From: a virus
DNA length: 53,596 bases
Reading direction: 5' to 3' (one strand)
Virus record (IMG/VR): IMGVR_UViG_3300035698_019603
Span: 1-53,596 of that record
Translations under genes and position numbers: made by a program
Shown here: positions 26,561-33,661 of the stretch, in pieces
How positions within the stretch are numbered: position 1 is the first letter of the stretch
How the letters are laid out: every line of letters starts with the position of its first letter
Notes under the pieces: generated by a model
Database searches by the model: none
Seen by the model: the letters and a program-made list of their open reading frames with translations, nothing else
What the model was told of the DNA's origin: nothing

Positions 26561-26826
26561 TCGGCGGATACCCTTCCCCTATAGCCTAACTAATACTAAG
26601 GGAGTAATAGGTCTAAAAGATAAAAATTGAGGAGTTAGGTCAAAGGAAGTGTGACTATACCTTCAAGGATTGTTACATACTATCTTCTTCTCTACTCTCT
26701 TCTTATCTACTAGCACTCTGTTATTTGTCTACTAGTGGTAAGTAGTTGTTGTTGTTACATGTTAGACAAATAGACTAGTGTAGAATGTGTTGATTAAACA
26801 GGGGTATTGGGTAGGTTATCCGCCGA
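26561..26826 (+). ncRNA. Structured non-coding element closed by a 10-bp helix
   Basis: The gene-free stretch 26553-26893 holds a perfect inverted repeat TCGGCGGATA (26561-26570) / TATCCGCCGA (26817-26826). Inside lie another perfect 10-bp helix, TATTTGTCTA (26722-26731) / TAGACAAATA (26763-26772), and a CCTAT/ATAGG hairpin. No open frame with a ribosome site is seen. It may be a stable RNA or a long structured leader. Confidence 0.45.
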
Positions 26827-26893
26827 ATTAGGCATGGAATAGCCTTACCCATATACCCAACTCCCAATCTGTCGATTGGGGCAAGGAAAAGTT

Positions 26894-27088
26894 ATGTCTA
26901 TGCGAATCTTTATCAATAATGATGGCTTTATACAAGCCGACATGAATGATGGGAGCATTGTGCTCTTGGCCCGTAACAAGTTTGATCACGAACTGCATAG
27001 GGTTGCTGCCTATATTGGTGACGTATGGGATTTTGCGTATGGCACCCAATGGGAGATGTTGAAGCTCTTCAATGGGTTGACTTCATAA
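26894..27088 (+). CDS. Small hypothetical protein
   Basis: 64 residues from ATG 26894; AAGGAAAA lies upstream and a CCCAATC/GATTGGG hairpin (26866-26883) stands just before it, which could gate translation. The product has repeated short beta-like segments (MRIFINNDGFIQADMNDGS). Unknown function. Confidence 0.55.
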   Translation: MSMRIFINNDGFIQADMNDGSIVLLARNKFDHELHRVAAYIGDVWDFAYGTQWEMLKLFNGLTS

Positions 27089-27144
27089 TATCTTGATTGA
27101 CCATCAAGCACCTAGGACAAGTGGGTAAACTGTCCTTTCTTTCC

Positions 27145-27193
27145 CTATCTCCCTTAGTAGTCTAGGTGGGGTAGTGAAGGGAATTAACCCTTC
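27145..27193 (+). promoter_or_regulatory. Two-hairpin leader, copy 4
   Basis: Stem CTATCTCCCTTAG/CTAGGTGGGGTAG (27145-27174, one mismatch, loop TAGT), then GAAGGG-AATTAA-CCCTTC (27176-27193), then AAGGAG before the next gene. Confidence 0.6.
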
Positions 27194-27211
27194 TAGATAA
27201 GGAGTTAGATT

Positions 27212-27472
27212 ATGAAGATGTGTGGCAAGTGTGGTATCCGTCATGACCGTAATGAAATGAAAGCCTTCTCTATAAGAGATAACTGGAGAGTATATGTATG
27301 TAAGGAGTGTATGAAGTTCTTCGATTCATGGTCAAAGGAGGCATGGATTTGTGGTGGTGGTGTTGAAGATGTCGAGTATTGGATTGAGCGTAAGCTTACT
27401 CCAATAGAGAGTAAGGTTATTCAGATCTTGATCGTCTCGGTAGATCAAGAGTATCGTGACAAAATGGGATAA
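27212..27472 (+). CDS. Zinc-ribbon small protein
   Basis: 86 residues, start supported by AAGGAG. Two CxxC pairs (CGKC near residue 4 and CKEC near 31) form a likely zinc ribbon in the first 35 residues; the rest is helical. Such small phage proteins often act on host transcription or as adaptors, but nothing more specific can be read here. Confidence 0.62.
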   Translation: MKMCGKCGIRHDRNEMKAFSIRDNWRVYVCKECMKFFDSWSKEAWICGGGVEDVEYWIERKLTPIESKVIQILIVSVDQEYRDKMG

Positions 27473-27485
27473 GCATTAGTCTTAG

Positions 27486-27554
27486 TGCCCATTAGCTAGT
27501 CTAGTGGGCATTATAGAGTAATGGTTATCCTACTCGACCAGGGGAATTATCCCC
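27486..27554 (+). promoter_or_regulatory. Two-hairpin leader, copy 5
   Basis: TGCCCATTAG/CTAGTGGGCA, 10 bp, loop CTAGT (27486-27510), and GGGG-AATTAT-CCCC (27541-27554) followed by GGAG of the next gene. Confidence 0.6.
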
Positions 27555-27573
27555 GTTTAACATGGAGTGAATG

Positions 27574-27768
27574 ATGAAAGTATATGTACTTGTAGCAATG
27601 AAAGAGTTGGATGATCGTAGCTATCTATCAAGACAGGAGGATTATCGTGGTGACACTGAGGTTGTAGTAACCGTGTATTCTAGTAGGGGTAAGGCTCTTG
27701 CCGCGCTCAGTCTTCTTAAAACACCCAATGTGATATGGGCTAATATAGAGGAGAGAGAAGTTATCTAG
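27574..27768 (+). CDS. Small hypothetical protein
   Basis: 64 residues from ATG 27574; GGAG lies 6 nt upstream, better than for the ATG at 27571. Starts MKVYVLVAMKELDD with alternating hydrophobic residues, and has a SSRGKALAALSLLK helix; it looks like a small alpha/beta fold of the type seen in many phage accessory proteins. Unknown function. A cUUCGg hairpin follows 6 nt after the stop. Confidence 0.58.
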   Translation: MKVYVLVAMKELDDRSYLSRQEDYRGDTEVVVTVYSSRGKALAALSLLKTPNVIWANIEEREVI

Positions 27769-27774
27769 TGGATT

Positions 27775-27798
27775 GGGAGCCTTCGGGCTCCCTCTTCC
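27775..27798 (+). terminator. Terminator-like hairpin with UUCG tetraloop
   Basis: GGGAGCC-TTCG-GGCTCCC, perfect 7-bp stem with a very stable tetraloop, followed by TCTT only. Might end transcription weakly or protect the mRNA 3' end. Confidence 0.5.
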
Positions 27799-27799
27799 C

Positions 27800-27847
27800 T
27801 ACACTTACTTACATTCAGTAGGTAGGTGTATGGAGGAATTAACCTCC
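27800..27847 (+). promoter_or_regulatory. Two-hairpin leader, copy 6
   Basis: 13-bp stem with T-A closing pair (27800-27830, ACACTTACTTAC/GTAGGTAGGTGT, loop ATTCA) and GGAGG-AATTAA-CCTCC (27832-27847), then GGAGA of the 364-residue gene. Confidence 0.6.
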
Positions 27848-27866
27848 TAGACTATTGGAGACAGTA

Positions 27867-28961
27867 ATGTCAGACAAAAGCAGCCAGATGATGAGTGATG
27901 CCATGAACCTGATCAATAACATGGTCAAGGAGATGGATAATCTCATCGTTAATCCGTTAACCGATAAATGCCATGTTTGTAACAATGGTAAGGTTAACTG
28001 CAACCATTCCAGCACCTTCTTCAAGAAGGGCAACAAGTTGCTCCAGCTGGAAGAGATGCTCTGGAAACATGAGATGGGTTTTCTCGTCTTGTGTGATGAG
28101 AATCTCGAAGGTCGGAAGGAACAGAAGAATGACATCGTTGATTGGATGATGGGAGACAAGGGTTGGACCCGTGGTCAGATTGATGACCTGTTCGATCGCT
28201 ATCTCAAGGAGATTGAGTTGGCTCATGGGGTCTATGACCCCGATAAGGACAGTAATGTCTCGGACATTCTGGTCGCATGCTCCGAAATGGCTAATCGGAC
28301 GGAGTACATCTCTGATGAGCACGAGGAAGGTTACTATCTCGGTCATGAGGAAGCTGAGACCATTGCCATCAAGGCTGAGCGGTCGTACACGGCCAAGCTC
28401 AACTTCTGGAATGGATTCATCTATAAAGGTGAAGCGGAGCTGAAGCTGCATGACAAGATGGCTGACTTCATCGAACCCTTGGTGGACGTTACGGCTAAGC
28501 TGTTTCGTACCATGGGCAAGGAGCCCTGTGCTCTTCATCTCATCGTGGATGAGGTGTATGCCCGTTACGGGCGTCAACTCGGTAACATGGTGCAAGCCCT
28601 GGACCGCAAGTTCAAGGCGTGTTTCGCACGTCTCGATATCCTGCGCTTCGAAGAGAAGCGGTTGGGGTATAACGGGTGGTTAACGTTCAACAATGTGCTG
28701 TTCTCGGCACAAGGTCGTACTCCCAAGGAGGACAAGTGGAACTCGGCGCTTCTCCCCGACAAACTGGTGGAGTGGGAAGCCAAGCGAGAGATCGAGCGTA
28801 ACAACATCGAGTTGGCCAAGGAACTCGTGACTGGACTCTATCTGGAGGATGAGTCGTATGAGGAGTTGGCAGAGGAAATCGGCCTGGATGGTGACATGGC
28901 CATGGAAATGGTCAATGACCTCAATCGGCAGGCCTTCCTTGCTGAGCGTGTCCTTAACTAA
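27867..28961 (+). CDS. Hypothetical protein, 364 aa
   Basis: Starts at ATG 27867 with GGAGA upstream; an in-frame TTG 12 nt earlier lacks spacing. A CHVC...C-x-H element (about residues 36-49) may bind zinc. The rest is helical and acidic with no motif I recognise; the C-terminal 60 residues are strongly acidic. It is the longest gene of this stretch and noticeably richer in G+C than genes after 29 kb, which may reflect strong expression or separate origin. A GAGGTAGG/CCTACCTC hairpin with a short T run (about 28983-29009) follows. Confidence 0.65.
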   Translation: MSDKSSQMMSDAMNLINNMVKEMDNLIVNPLTDKCHVCNNGKVNCNHSSTFFKKGNKLLQLEEMLWKHEMGFLVLCDENLEGRKEQKNDIVDWMMGDKGWTRGQIDDLFDRYLKEIELAHGVYDPDKDSNVSDILVACSEMANRTEYISDEHEEGYYLGHEEAETIAIKAERSYTAKLNFWNGFIYKGEAELKLHDKMADFIEPLVDVTAKLFRTMGKEPCALHLIVDEVYARYGRQLGNMVQALDRKFKACFARLDILRFEEKRLGYNGWLTFNNVLFSAQGRTPKEDKWNSALLPDKLVEWEAKREIERNNIELAKELVTGLYLEDESYEELAEEIGLDGDMAMEMVNDLNRQAFLAERVLN

Positions 28962-28982
28962 CACCGAGAGCTATGTGTCATT

Positions 28983-29009
28983 GAGGTAGGTTCTACTCCT
29001 ACCTCTTTG
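28983..29009 (+). terminator. Hairpin with weak T tail after the 364-aa gene
   Basis: GAGGTAGG-ttctact-CCTACCTC, 8-bp stem, then TTTGAC. A second small hairpin CCTACT/AGTAGG lies just after. Possible weak terminator. Confidence 0.4.
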
Positions 29010-29128
29010 ACGTATTCCTACTCAGTAGGGTTCTTTCTTTCTCTTCCCTGTTCCTTTGAATTGGGGAGTTCATTCGTTCTTGTTACTAAGTAAGGGTTGT
29101 TCTCTTCTTAGACTATAAGGAGAAAGTT

Positions 29129-29578
29129 ATGAATATTGAACATCTACTCAAGGAGGCTGTTCGTTCTTGGTTAGTAGGGGATATCCCCGTTCTTGTGTTG
29201 GATGACGATGCTTTCTTTGACGCATCCTCTCAAACAGACTTTAAGATTCCATGTGTTAGCTATCAGCCTGAGAGTGAATGCATAGCCATCTTCATTCCCG
29301 TTCAATGGTGGAAGGATATGTCTCGACGTATCATTGACGCTATTGTCTATCATGAAGTTGGACATTTCATGTTAGGTCATCTTGGTAAGTTTTGTTTTAC
29401 TTATGAAGAGATGGAGGCAGATAAGTATGCTGCTCAGCGTACTAGTAAGCAGGATATACTTGATGCTCTTGTTGAGACAAAAAAGTATCTAGTACCAATA
29501 ATGGCCGATTGGACTTCTCAGGAGAAGAACTATTGTCTTACTGATCTAGACTCTAGAATAGAAGGTCTAAAGTCTTAG
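29129..29578 (+). CDS. Zn metalloprotease-like protein (HExxH)
   Basis: 149 residues, AAGGAGA before ATG 29129. VYHEVGH (His75, Glu76, His79) is a zinc protease core, and EEMEAD (93-98) downstream supplies the third ligand and the ExxxD pattern of M48/ImmA-like gluzincins. There is no signal peptide, so it would act in the cytoplasm, for instance on a host or phage regulator. Substrate unknown. The fold is inferred from motif spacing. Confidence 0.72.
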   Translation: MNIEHLLKEAVRSWLVGDIPVLVLDDDAFFDASSQTDFKIPCVSYQPESECIAIFIPVQWWKDMSRRIIDAIVYHEVGHFMLGHLGKFCFTYEEMEADKYAAQRTSKQDILDALVETKKYLVPIMADWTSQEKNYCLTDLDSRIEGLKS

Positions 29579-29592
29579 ACTAAGGAGAAGGT

Positions 29593-29757
29593 ATGTTGGA
29601 ATCTACTAAGTTCTTTCACGAAGTGAGACGCGGACTCAACATGGAAGCAGAAGGAGCTACTGAAAAGGAAGTGTTAGCTCATTTGGAGAAAGTCTACAAT
29701 GAGCATCAGAAGATGAGGCGCAATCTCATTGTTCTCAAAAGGAGGATAGATGACTAA
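29593..29757 (+). CDS. Small coiled-coil protein
   Basis: 54 residues, AAGGAGAAG upstream of ATG 29593. Helical and charged (heptad-like KEVLAHLEKVYNEHQKMRRN). Its end overlaps the start of the next gene by 8 nt. Unknown function. Confidence 0.6.
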   Translation: MLESTKFFHEVRRGLNMEAEGATEKEVLAHLEKVYNEHQKMRRNLIVLKRRIDD

Positions 29758-30019
29758 TAAGAAGATTATTGTCGCCCGCATTGGTGGAGACAATGTCCGT
29801 CGTGGTCAGGTACTGTCCAAGGTCCTTGGCTGTTCCTTCAAGACGTTTCACTTCCAGTCCAATGAAGAGATGAATTGGGCTGAGGGTAAGTGTCTACCTA
29901 TCGTAGACCTACCCAAGGAGATTTGTATCAACTGTGGTAAGGAAGTCCCAACTGGTCAGGTTGGGGTATGTAGTGTCAAGTGCGGGATCGAAGCAATTGA
30001 GTATGCTGAAGGATGTTGA
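29750..30019 (+). CDS. Small zinc-ribbon protein
   Basis: 89 residues; AGGAGG lies upstream of ATG 29750. The C-terminal third contains CINCGKEVPTG and a later CSVKC, a probable zinc ribbon. The N-terminal half is an alpha/beta unit. Translated by overlap with the preceding gene. Confidence 0.6.
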   Translation: MTNKKIIVARIGGDNVRRGQVLSKVLGCSFKTFHFQSNEEMNWAEGKCLPIVDLPKEICINCGKEVPTGQVGVCSVKCGIEAIEYAEGC

Positions 30020-30040
30020 CAAATCAATCATCTAACACAA

Positions 30041-30077
30041 AACTGCATGCTAGCTCAAGTAGAGTTAGTGTGCAGTT
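30041..30077 (+). other. Two-part intergenic hairpin
   Basis: AACTGCA/TGCAGTT (7 bp) encloses CTAGCTC/GAGTTAG (7 bp, one G-T) with a small internal loop and pentaloop AAGTA. It stands in the 141-nt gap before the gene at 30161. The loop side again contains a CTAG motif like the repeated leaders. Confidence 0.5.
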
Positions 30078-30160
30078 ATGGTTTAATGAACTGGACAACT
30101 GTGGGATACTCTGTTGAGATATAAAATACATCTCACCTCTAGACTAGAAGGAGAAGAATT

Positions 30161-30490
30161 ATGTCATTGATTATCAATTTAGCTAAAGGCATGGATGTAT
30201 CTGATATGGACATTGTTGAAGAGCTAACCGAGATTTGTGATCGGGTGCATGCACAGTGCAATGACGAATGCCCCATTTACGAGATCAATGGTGGACCGGT
30301 CAACACGGTCAGAGGAAAAATGGATGAGTCGCTCTGGGAGGATGCCTGGGCATGCTTTGCCCTTCGCATCGAATCAATCCGCAGCGTAGGTGGAGTGCAA
30401 GTAACCGCCATGTGGTACACGGACTGTGACGGTGATAGTTACTGGGCTATGCGCTTCGTGAAGAAGGATGGTTCCATTTGGTGGTGCTGA
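30161..30490 (+). CDS. Hypothetical protein
   Basis: 109 residues with AGAAGGAG before ATG 30161. N-terminal helical part, then a beta-rich C-terminus with paired aromatic residues (MWYTDCDGDSYW). Five Cys residues are spread over the chain. No family recognised. Confidence 0.6.
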   Translation: MSLIINLAKGMDVSDMDIVEELTEICDRVHAQCNDECPIYEINGGPVNTVRGKMDESLWEDAWACFALRIESIRSVGGVQVTAMWYTDCDGDSYWAMRFVKKDGSIWWC

Positions 30491-30585
30491 TTAGGAGGAG
30501 TATGCGTACTGTTACATCTGTGGCGGTCATGGTGTACCTGACGGTACATGATGTTGGGGGTGCCAATAATAATCAATCTGGATTT

Positions 30586-30606
30586 AGGGGGCATTAGCCC
30601 CTTTTT
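30586..30606 (+). terminator. Rho-independent terminator
   Basis: GGGGC-ATTA-GCCCC with extra A-T and G-T pairs outside, followed by TTTTT. Good terminator between the genes at 30161 and 30647. Confidence 0.75.
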
Positions 30607-30646
30607 CTAGTGTACTTCAAGCTGACTAACTCAACAAGGAGGAAAC

Positions 30647-30886
30647 ATGAAACAGGTCAAAGCTGCAATTCTAGGTGTCTTCTTTGCGGGATGCGCCTTT
30701 GTTGGTATCAGTTGCTTGATACTAGTTGTTGCTAGTATCTTTGGCAATGGTAGTAGTACTATTACTATCAAAGGCTATGAAGATGCCGTCGTCATCTGTG
30801 GTGAGTGCTTGGTTGTCAACACTGGCCACTATGAAGACCCAGAAGTTGCTCAACTCATTCAGTTGGCAGAGAAGATGTGTCCATGA
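30647..30886 (+). CDS. Membrane-anchored small protein, GHYxDPEV family
   Basis: 79 residues, AAGGAGG before ATG 30647. Hydrophobic segment about residues 7-31 (membrane anchor), then a short domain ending NTGHYEDPEVAQLIQLAEKMC, which matches the paralogue at 25822-26124. The stop overlaps the next start (ATGA). Function unknown. Confidence 0.65.
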   Translation: MKQVKAAILGVFFAGCAFVGISCLILVVASIFGNGSSTITIKGYEDAVVICGECLVVNTGHYEDPEVAQLIQLAEKMCP

Positions 30887-31197
30887 ACTTCTCGCGTACG
30901 CTCAAGGGTGCAACAGCAGGCTTCGCAGTAGGCTGTGCAGCTGGCTGCATTAGAACTATTATCACACTGACCTGCCCAGTGCTTTGGGTACCCGGTACTG
31001 CTGTGTCCTATGGATGCATCGCAAGTCATCTCTCCAGTAACAATCCGGTTGCTATCGCAGCTGGTGCTGTTGTTGGTGCTGGTGTGGGTATGTTCGATCT
31101 CGTCACGTATCCCATCAGTGCTTCTATCTCACTCGGTATGGCAGCATCGTTGCCCGCCGTGGGTACTGCAGTTGGTGCGATCGTAGTTAACCTGTAA
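30883..31197 (+). CDS. Gly/Ala-rich integral membrane protein
   Basis: 104 residues from ATG 30883, in the ATGA overlap with the preceding gene. Three to four hydrophobic segments with small-residue motifs (AGAVVGAGVG, about residues 60-70) and several Cys. Possibly acts with the upstream anchored protein in the host membrane, e.g. in exclusion or lysis, but there is no direct evidence. Confidence 0.58.
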   Translation: MNFSRTLKGATAGFAVGCAAGCIRTIITLTCPVLWVPGTAVSYGCIASHLSSNNPVAIAAGAVVGAGVGMFDLVTYPISASISLGMAASLPAVGTAVGAIVVNL

Positions 31198-31201
31198 CCA
31201 T

Positions 31202-31219
31202 TGGGGGCTTCGGCCCCCA
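31202..31219 (+). terminator. Terminator-like hairpin without T run
   Basis: GGGGGC-TTCG-GCCCCC plus a T-A pair, followed by ATAAG. Stable, but lacks the T tail. Confidence 0.4.
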
Positions 31220-31240
31220 TAAGAGGTGTAAGGAGAAAGA

Positions 31241-31744
31241 ATGAACATCAAGCTCAAAGAGATGGGTAAGAAGACCCTTCGTTGTCTTATCAAAGACCTT
31301 TGTAAGGAGATTAGTAATCTAACCTCCTTGTCAGACGCTCAGGCTGAGGACTTGGGTGAGCAAAACAATCTTCTTATCGTTCTTCGTCAAGAGATTATTG
31401 ATCTCTCGAAGGAAGAGGACCGCCAGAAGATGAAGATCAAGGATATGAGGTCTTCTCTTGATCATCTCAATAGGAGGGATTTTAATCAAGCTCGAGATAT
31501 TAAAAACTTGGAAGTTCAACTGTTAGAAAAGGAGGATGAATCAGAACTAAGGTTCTTGATCAAACGAGCTTTGTTACATCCATTGGATAAAACCGCAAAA
31601 AGACTATTGATTCATGCTGCCATGTTCAGTGCAGAAGGTAGACTAGAAGCTATCAAGGCATATCGCCGTCGATTCGGTGGTGGTATTGTCGGTGCTCGCA
31701 ATGATATCGATAAGCTATTACTGCAAGATTGCGAAGGAGAGTAA
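31241..31744 (+). CDS. Coiled-coil protein
   Basis: 167 residues, AAGGAGA before ATG 31241. Long amphipathic helix from about residue 10 to 105 with heptads (DLSKEEDRQKMKIKDMRSS); the C-terminal 60 residues form a separate helical unit. No catalytic motif. Possible structural or scaffold role; unknown. Confidence 0.6.
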   Translation: MNIKLKEMGKKTLRCLIKDLCKEISNLTSLSDAQAEDLGEQNNLLIVLRQEIIDLSKEEDRQKMKIKDMRSSLDHLNRRDFNQARDIKNLEVQLLEKEDESELRFLIKRALLHPLDKTAKRLLIHAAMFSAEGRLEAIKAYRRRFGGGIVGARNDIDKLLLQDCEGE

Positions 31745-31751
31745 GGATATT

Positions 31752-32099
31752 ATGACACAAGGTGAATTAATCAATGAACGTCAAATAGGTAACGTGTTGA
31801 TTCAAACCTATGTTGAACCAGAAATGATACCACCAGAGGATGTCTTCCAGTTCCAAAAGGATATTGATGATATACATTCTGGTAATGTGGATTATTTCAG
31901 TGTGACTGTTAAAGTTCACTTTGGCCCATTTGTCGGTATTGATTATCTCGGTTGTTGTGCCTATCATCATCACGATGAATTTATTGGTCCAGGTTATTGG
32001 TATGACATGGTACATGAAGCAACACGAGCTTGTCGTCAGACAATCTTATATCAACAGAAAACATCTAATGAGTGGGCAGGACGATTAAGATTGAAATAG
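31752..32099 (+). CDS. Hypothetical protein
   Basis: 115 residues from ATG 31752, with AAGGA upstream. Central YLGCCAYHHHDEFIGPGYWYD cluster of Cys, His and aromatic residues suggests a metal site or compact core. No family recognised. Confidence 0.55.
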   Translation: MTQGELINERQIGNVLIQTYVEPEMIPPEDVFQFQKDIDDIHSGNVDYFSVTVKVHFGPFVGIDYLGCCAYHHHDEFIGPGYWYDMVHEATRACRQTILYQQKTSNEWAGRLRLK

Positions 32100-32113
32100 C
32101 AAGGATATAAGTA

Positions 32114-32171
32114 GGTGTATCAAGGTCAGTAATGGAGTATGACAGAAGGAGTTCGATTCTCTTTTACACCA
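32114..32171 (+). pseudogene. tRNA-like fold lacking a D arm
   Basis: Acceptor GGTGTAT/TTACACC (6 of 7 pairs), discriminator A, T arm AGGAG-TTCGATT-CTCTT with a canonical loop, but only 26 nt between acceptor and T arm, with one GTCA/TGAC arm. At 58 nt it is too short for a normal tRNA. Either a decayed tRNA or a tRNA mimic. Confidence 0.45.
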
Positions 32172-32591
32172 AGGTGTAACAGTGGTGGTCAGTTCATACT
32201 CAGGGACATTATGTGGATTAAGCTGCCTGATTAGAAGCCCACAAAGGGTTGTCTTTCCCTAGACTAAGGTGGTGATACAAGGGTATTGGGGTCAACGTCC
32301 TGTTGAGGGTTGCGTTGACCCCTTTACCTGTTGAAAGAGGTGTTTACGTATTGGACGTAGCCCTCCTTTAATATTGTATTCATGTAGATTGAAAGTGAGG
32401 ACAAGATGGATGAGCCCGCCTGAAAGGGTGGCAATTAGCTCGGTAGTTGATGTGTAGGACCAGATAAACAATTCAGGATCTACTGACGAATCAGTCTAAT
32501 AGTGATGAACATACATGTGAAACTGTTAGACTGCGTGAAGATATATCCCCCGTTGACATGGGTTAATACACAACTATTAGATAGTTAATCA

Positions 32592-32617
32592 AAATGGGGA
32601 CGTTGTCCCCATTTCTT
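32592..32617 (+). terminator. Rho-independent terminator
   Basis: AAATGGGGAC-GTT-GTCCCCATTT, perfect 10-bp stem, T-rich tail TTTCTT. Lies directly before the Shine-Dalgarno site of the gene at 32632. Confidence 0.7.
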
Positions 32618-32631
32618 ATGAAGGAGAAGAT

Positions 32632-32940
32632 ATGAATTTCCTCAAATACATCTTCATATTCCCGATTGTCCTTGTGAGGACAAGGAAGACATTATTTACT
32701 AATTGGAAGGATAATGGTAAACCATTCCTCGGTAAATGTGTAAGTTGGGTATTTAATACTCATATGTCTTCTCTTGTTATTCGTCACATTCATGGGCGAT
32801 ACTTCCGTAACAAGAAAATTGAAGTGCGCTACATGAGCTTCTGGTATGGTCACTTCATTCGTATCTACAATAAGGCTAGAGAGGTAGATGGAATGTCTCG
32901 CCGGATGTCACTGCAAGTCGTCAAAAGGAATATGAAATGA
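32632..32940 (+). CDS. Small basic protein with hydrophobic N-terminus
   Basis: 102 residues, GAAGGAGA upstream of ATG 32632. Residues 4-16 are hydrophobic (YIFIFPIVLV) and could be a short membrane anchor; the rest is basic and aromatic (HGRYFRNKKIEVRYMSFWYG). Unknown function. Confidence 0.55.
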   Translation: MNFLKYIFIFPIVLVRTRKTLFTNWKDNGKPFLGKCVSWVFNTHMSSLVIRHIHGRYFRNKKIEVRYMSFWYGHFIRIYNKAREVDGMSRRMSLQVVKRNMK

Positions 32941-33011
32941 AATGTGACCCAATCGATGCCATCATTGCGTTCACCGCACTGCTTACGACAGTAGACGCAT
33001 GCCTGGCTTAA
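32937..33011 (+). CDS. Tiny hydrophobic ORF
   Basis: 24 residues (MKCDPIDAIIAFTALLTTVDA...), starting in an ATGA overlap with the preceding stop. Could be a microprotein or chance. Confidence 0.25.
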   Translation: MKCDPIDAIIAFTALLTTVDACLA

Positions 33012-33394
33012 CGATGGTATTACGTTGCTTTGCATCGGTCATGTTACCGATGTTCATTCCACCGAACAAAATTGCGGAAACCAGCGATGGTTACGCAAAT
33101 AGTCCCATTAAAAAAAGGGACGGAAAGGGTACGCAACAAATGTTGCATTCGCTTGGTTTTACTTGAGCGCTAGCTAGTCTATCATGATGAAATGCGAAGA
33201 AGCCCAAGTTCGTAGATGAGTTATCACCCGAGCGCGCAAGATAACCTCATTGTCGATCGAACACGGGGTGGAGCACTCCCTCTCACCATATATATTATGG
33301 GATAGACTAGATAAAGACAGGGCGCTAACATAAGAACTGTCACAATTGATTACTTGAAGGGGGCCAATCGGCCCCTTTCTTCATGGAGGAACAA
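33012..33394 (+). other. 383-nt structured non-coding stretch
   Basis: No supported gene. Hairpins seen: CATCGGT/ACCGATG (about 33025-33045), TTGCG...CGCAA with inner ACC/GGT (33073-33098), GTCCC/GGGAC (33103-33121), GGTG..CACC with inner GAG/CTC (about 33267-33287). It ends with the terminator at 33357-33381. I looked for group I intron core elements and could not establish them. Confidence 0.45.
33357..33381 (+). terminator. Rho-independent terminator
   Basis: AAGGGGGCC-AATC-GGCCCCTTT, 9 bp including one G-T pair, tail TTTCTTC. Immediately upstream of the GGAGG site for the gene at 33395. Confidence 0.65.
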
Positions 33395-33661
33395 ATGATT
33401 CAATTCTCGGAACTGAATGTTGGTGACAAGTTTACTGTTGGTTATGATCAGTTTCCTTGGACAAAGATCAATAGCACTCAAGCAGAGGATGAACAAACTG
33501 GAACTGTAAATACAGTCCACGATGTATCCTGCGAGGTCACTCAATTCATTGAAGTTACCTTTAAACAGCTAACTCAAGCTGCTGCTGACTATACAAAAGA
33601 GAACGATTACAATCGAGAACATCTTCACATCAAACCAAAGGATGATGATGGCAAGTGTTGA
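33395..33661 (+). CDS. Small hypothetical protein
   Basis: 88 residues from ATG 33395, selected by GGAGG 5 nt upstream rather than ATG 33383, which overlaps that site. Begins MIQFSELNVGDKFTVG, a small beta-barrel-like pattern (FxxLxxGDxF) seen in phage proteins such as the 47.3 kb paralogues. C-terminus polar and charged. Overlaps the next gene. Confidence 0.6.
   Translation: MIQFSELNVGDKFTVGYDQFPWTKINSTQAEDEQTGTVNTVHDVSCEVTQFIEVTFKQLTQAAADYTKENDYNREHLHIKPKDDDGKC

Larger units (their letters stand above)
32100..32631 (+). other. 532-nt non-coding stretch with several RNA folds
   Basis: No supported gene. It holds a short tRNA-like fold (32114-32171), a GTGG/CCAC hairpin (about 32213-32243), a 10-bp stem GGGGTCAACG/CGTTGACCCC (32288-32322) followed by TTT, an AGTCTAATAGT/ACTGTTAGACT helix, a weak promoter (TTGACA at 32553 with TATTAG 16 nt on) and a terminator at its end. 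Confidence 0.5.

Noticed and set aside
28311-28360. Hammerhead-like CTGATGAG motif
   Set aside because: It lies in a coding region and lacks the GAAA core part and stems.
27957-28595. Open frame of 212 codons on the minus strand
   Set aside because: It lies wholly opposite the 364-residue plus-strand gene, has no ribosome site, and all neighbouring genes run the other way.
30016-30044. Promoter with TTGACA at 30016
   Set aside because: The -10 at the right distance reads AAAACT (3/6) and overlaps a strong hairpin, so evidence is too weak.
33012-33394. Group I intron in the structured gap
   Set aside because: Segments such as TTGCGGAAACC resemble a P-element, but P3, P7 and the R and S elements could not be placed and no split exons flank it.
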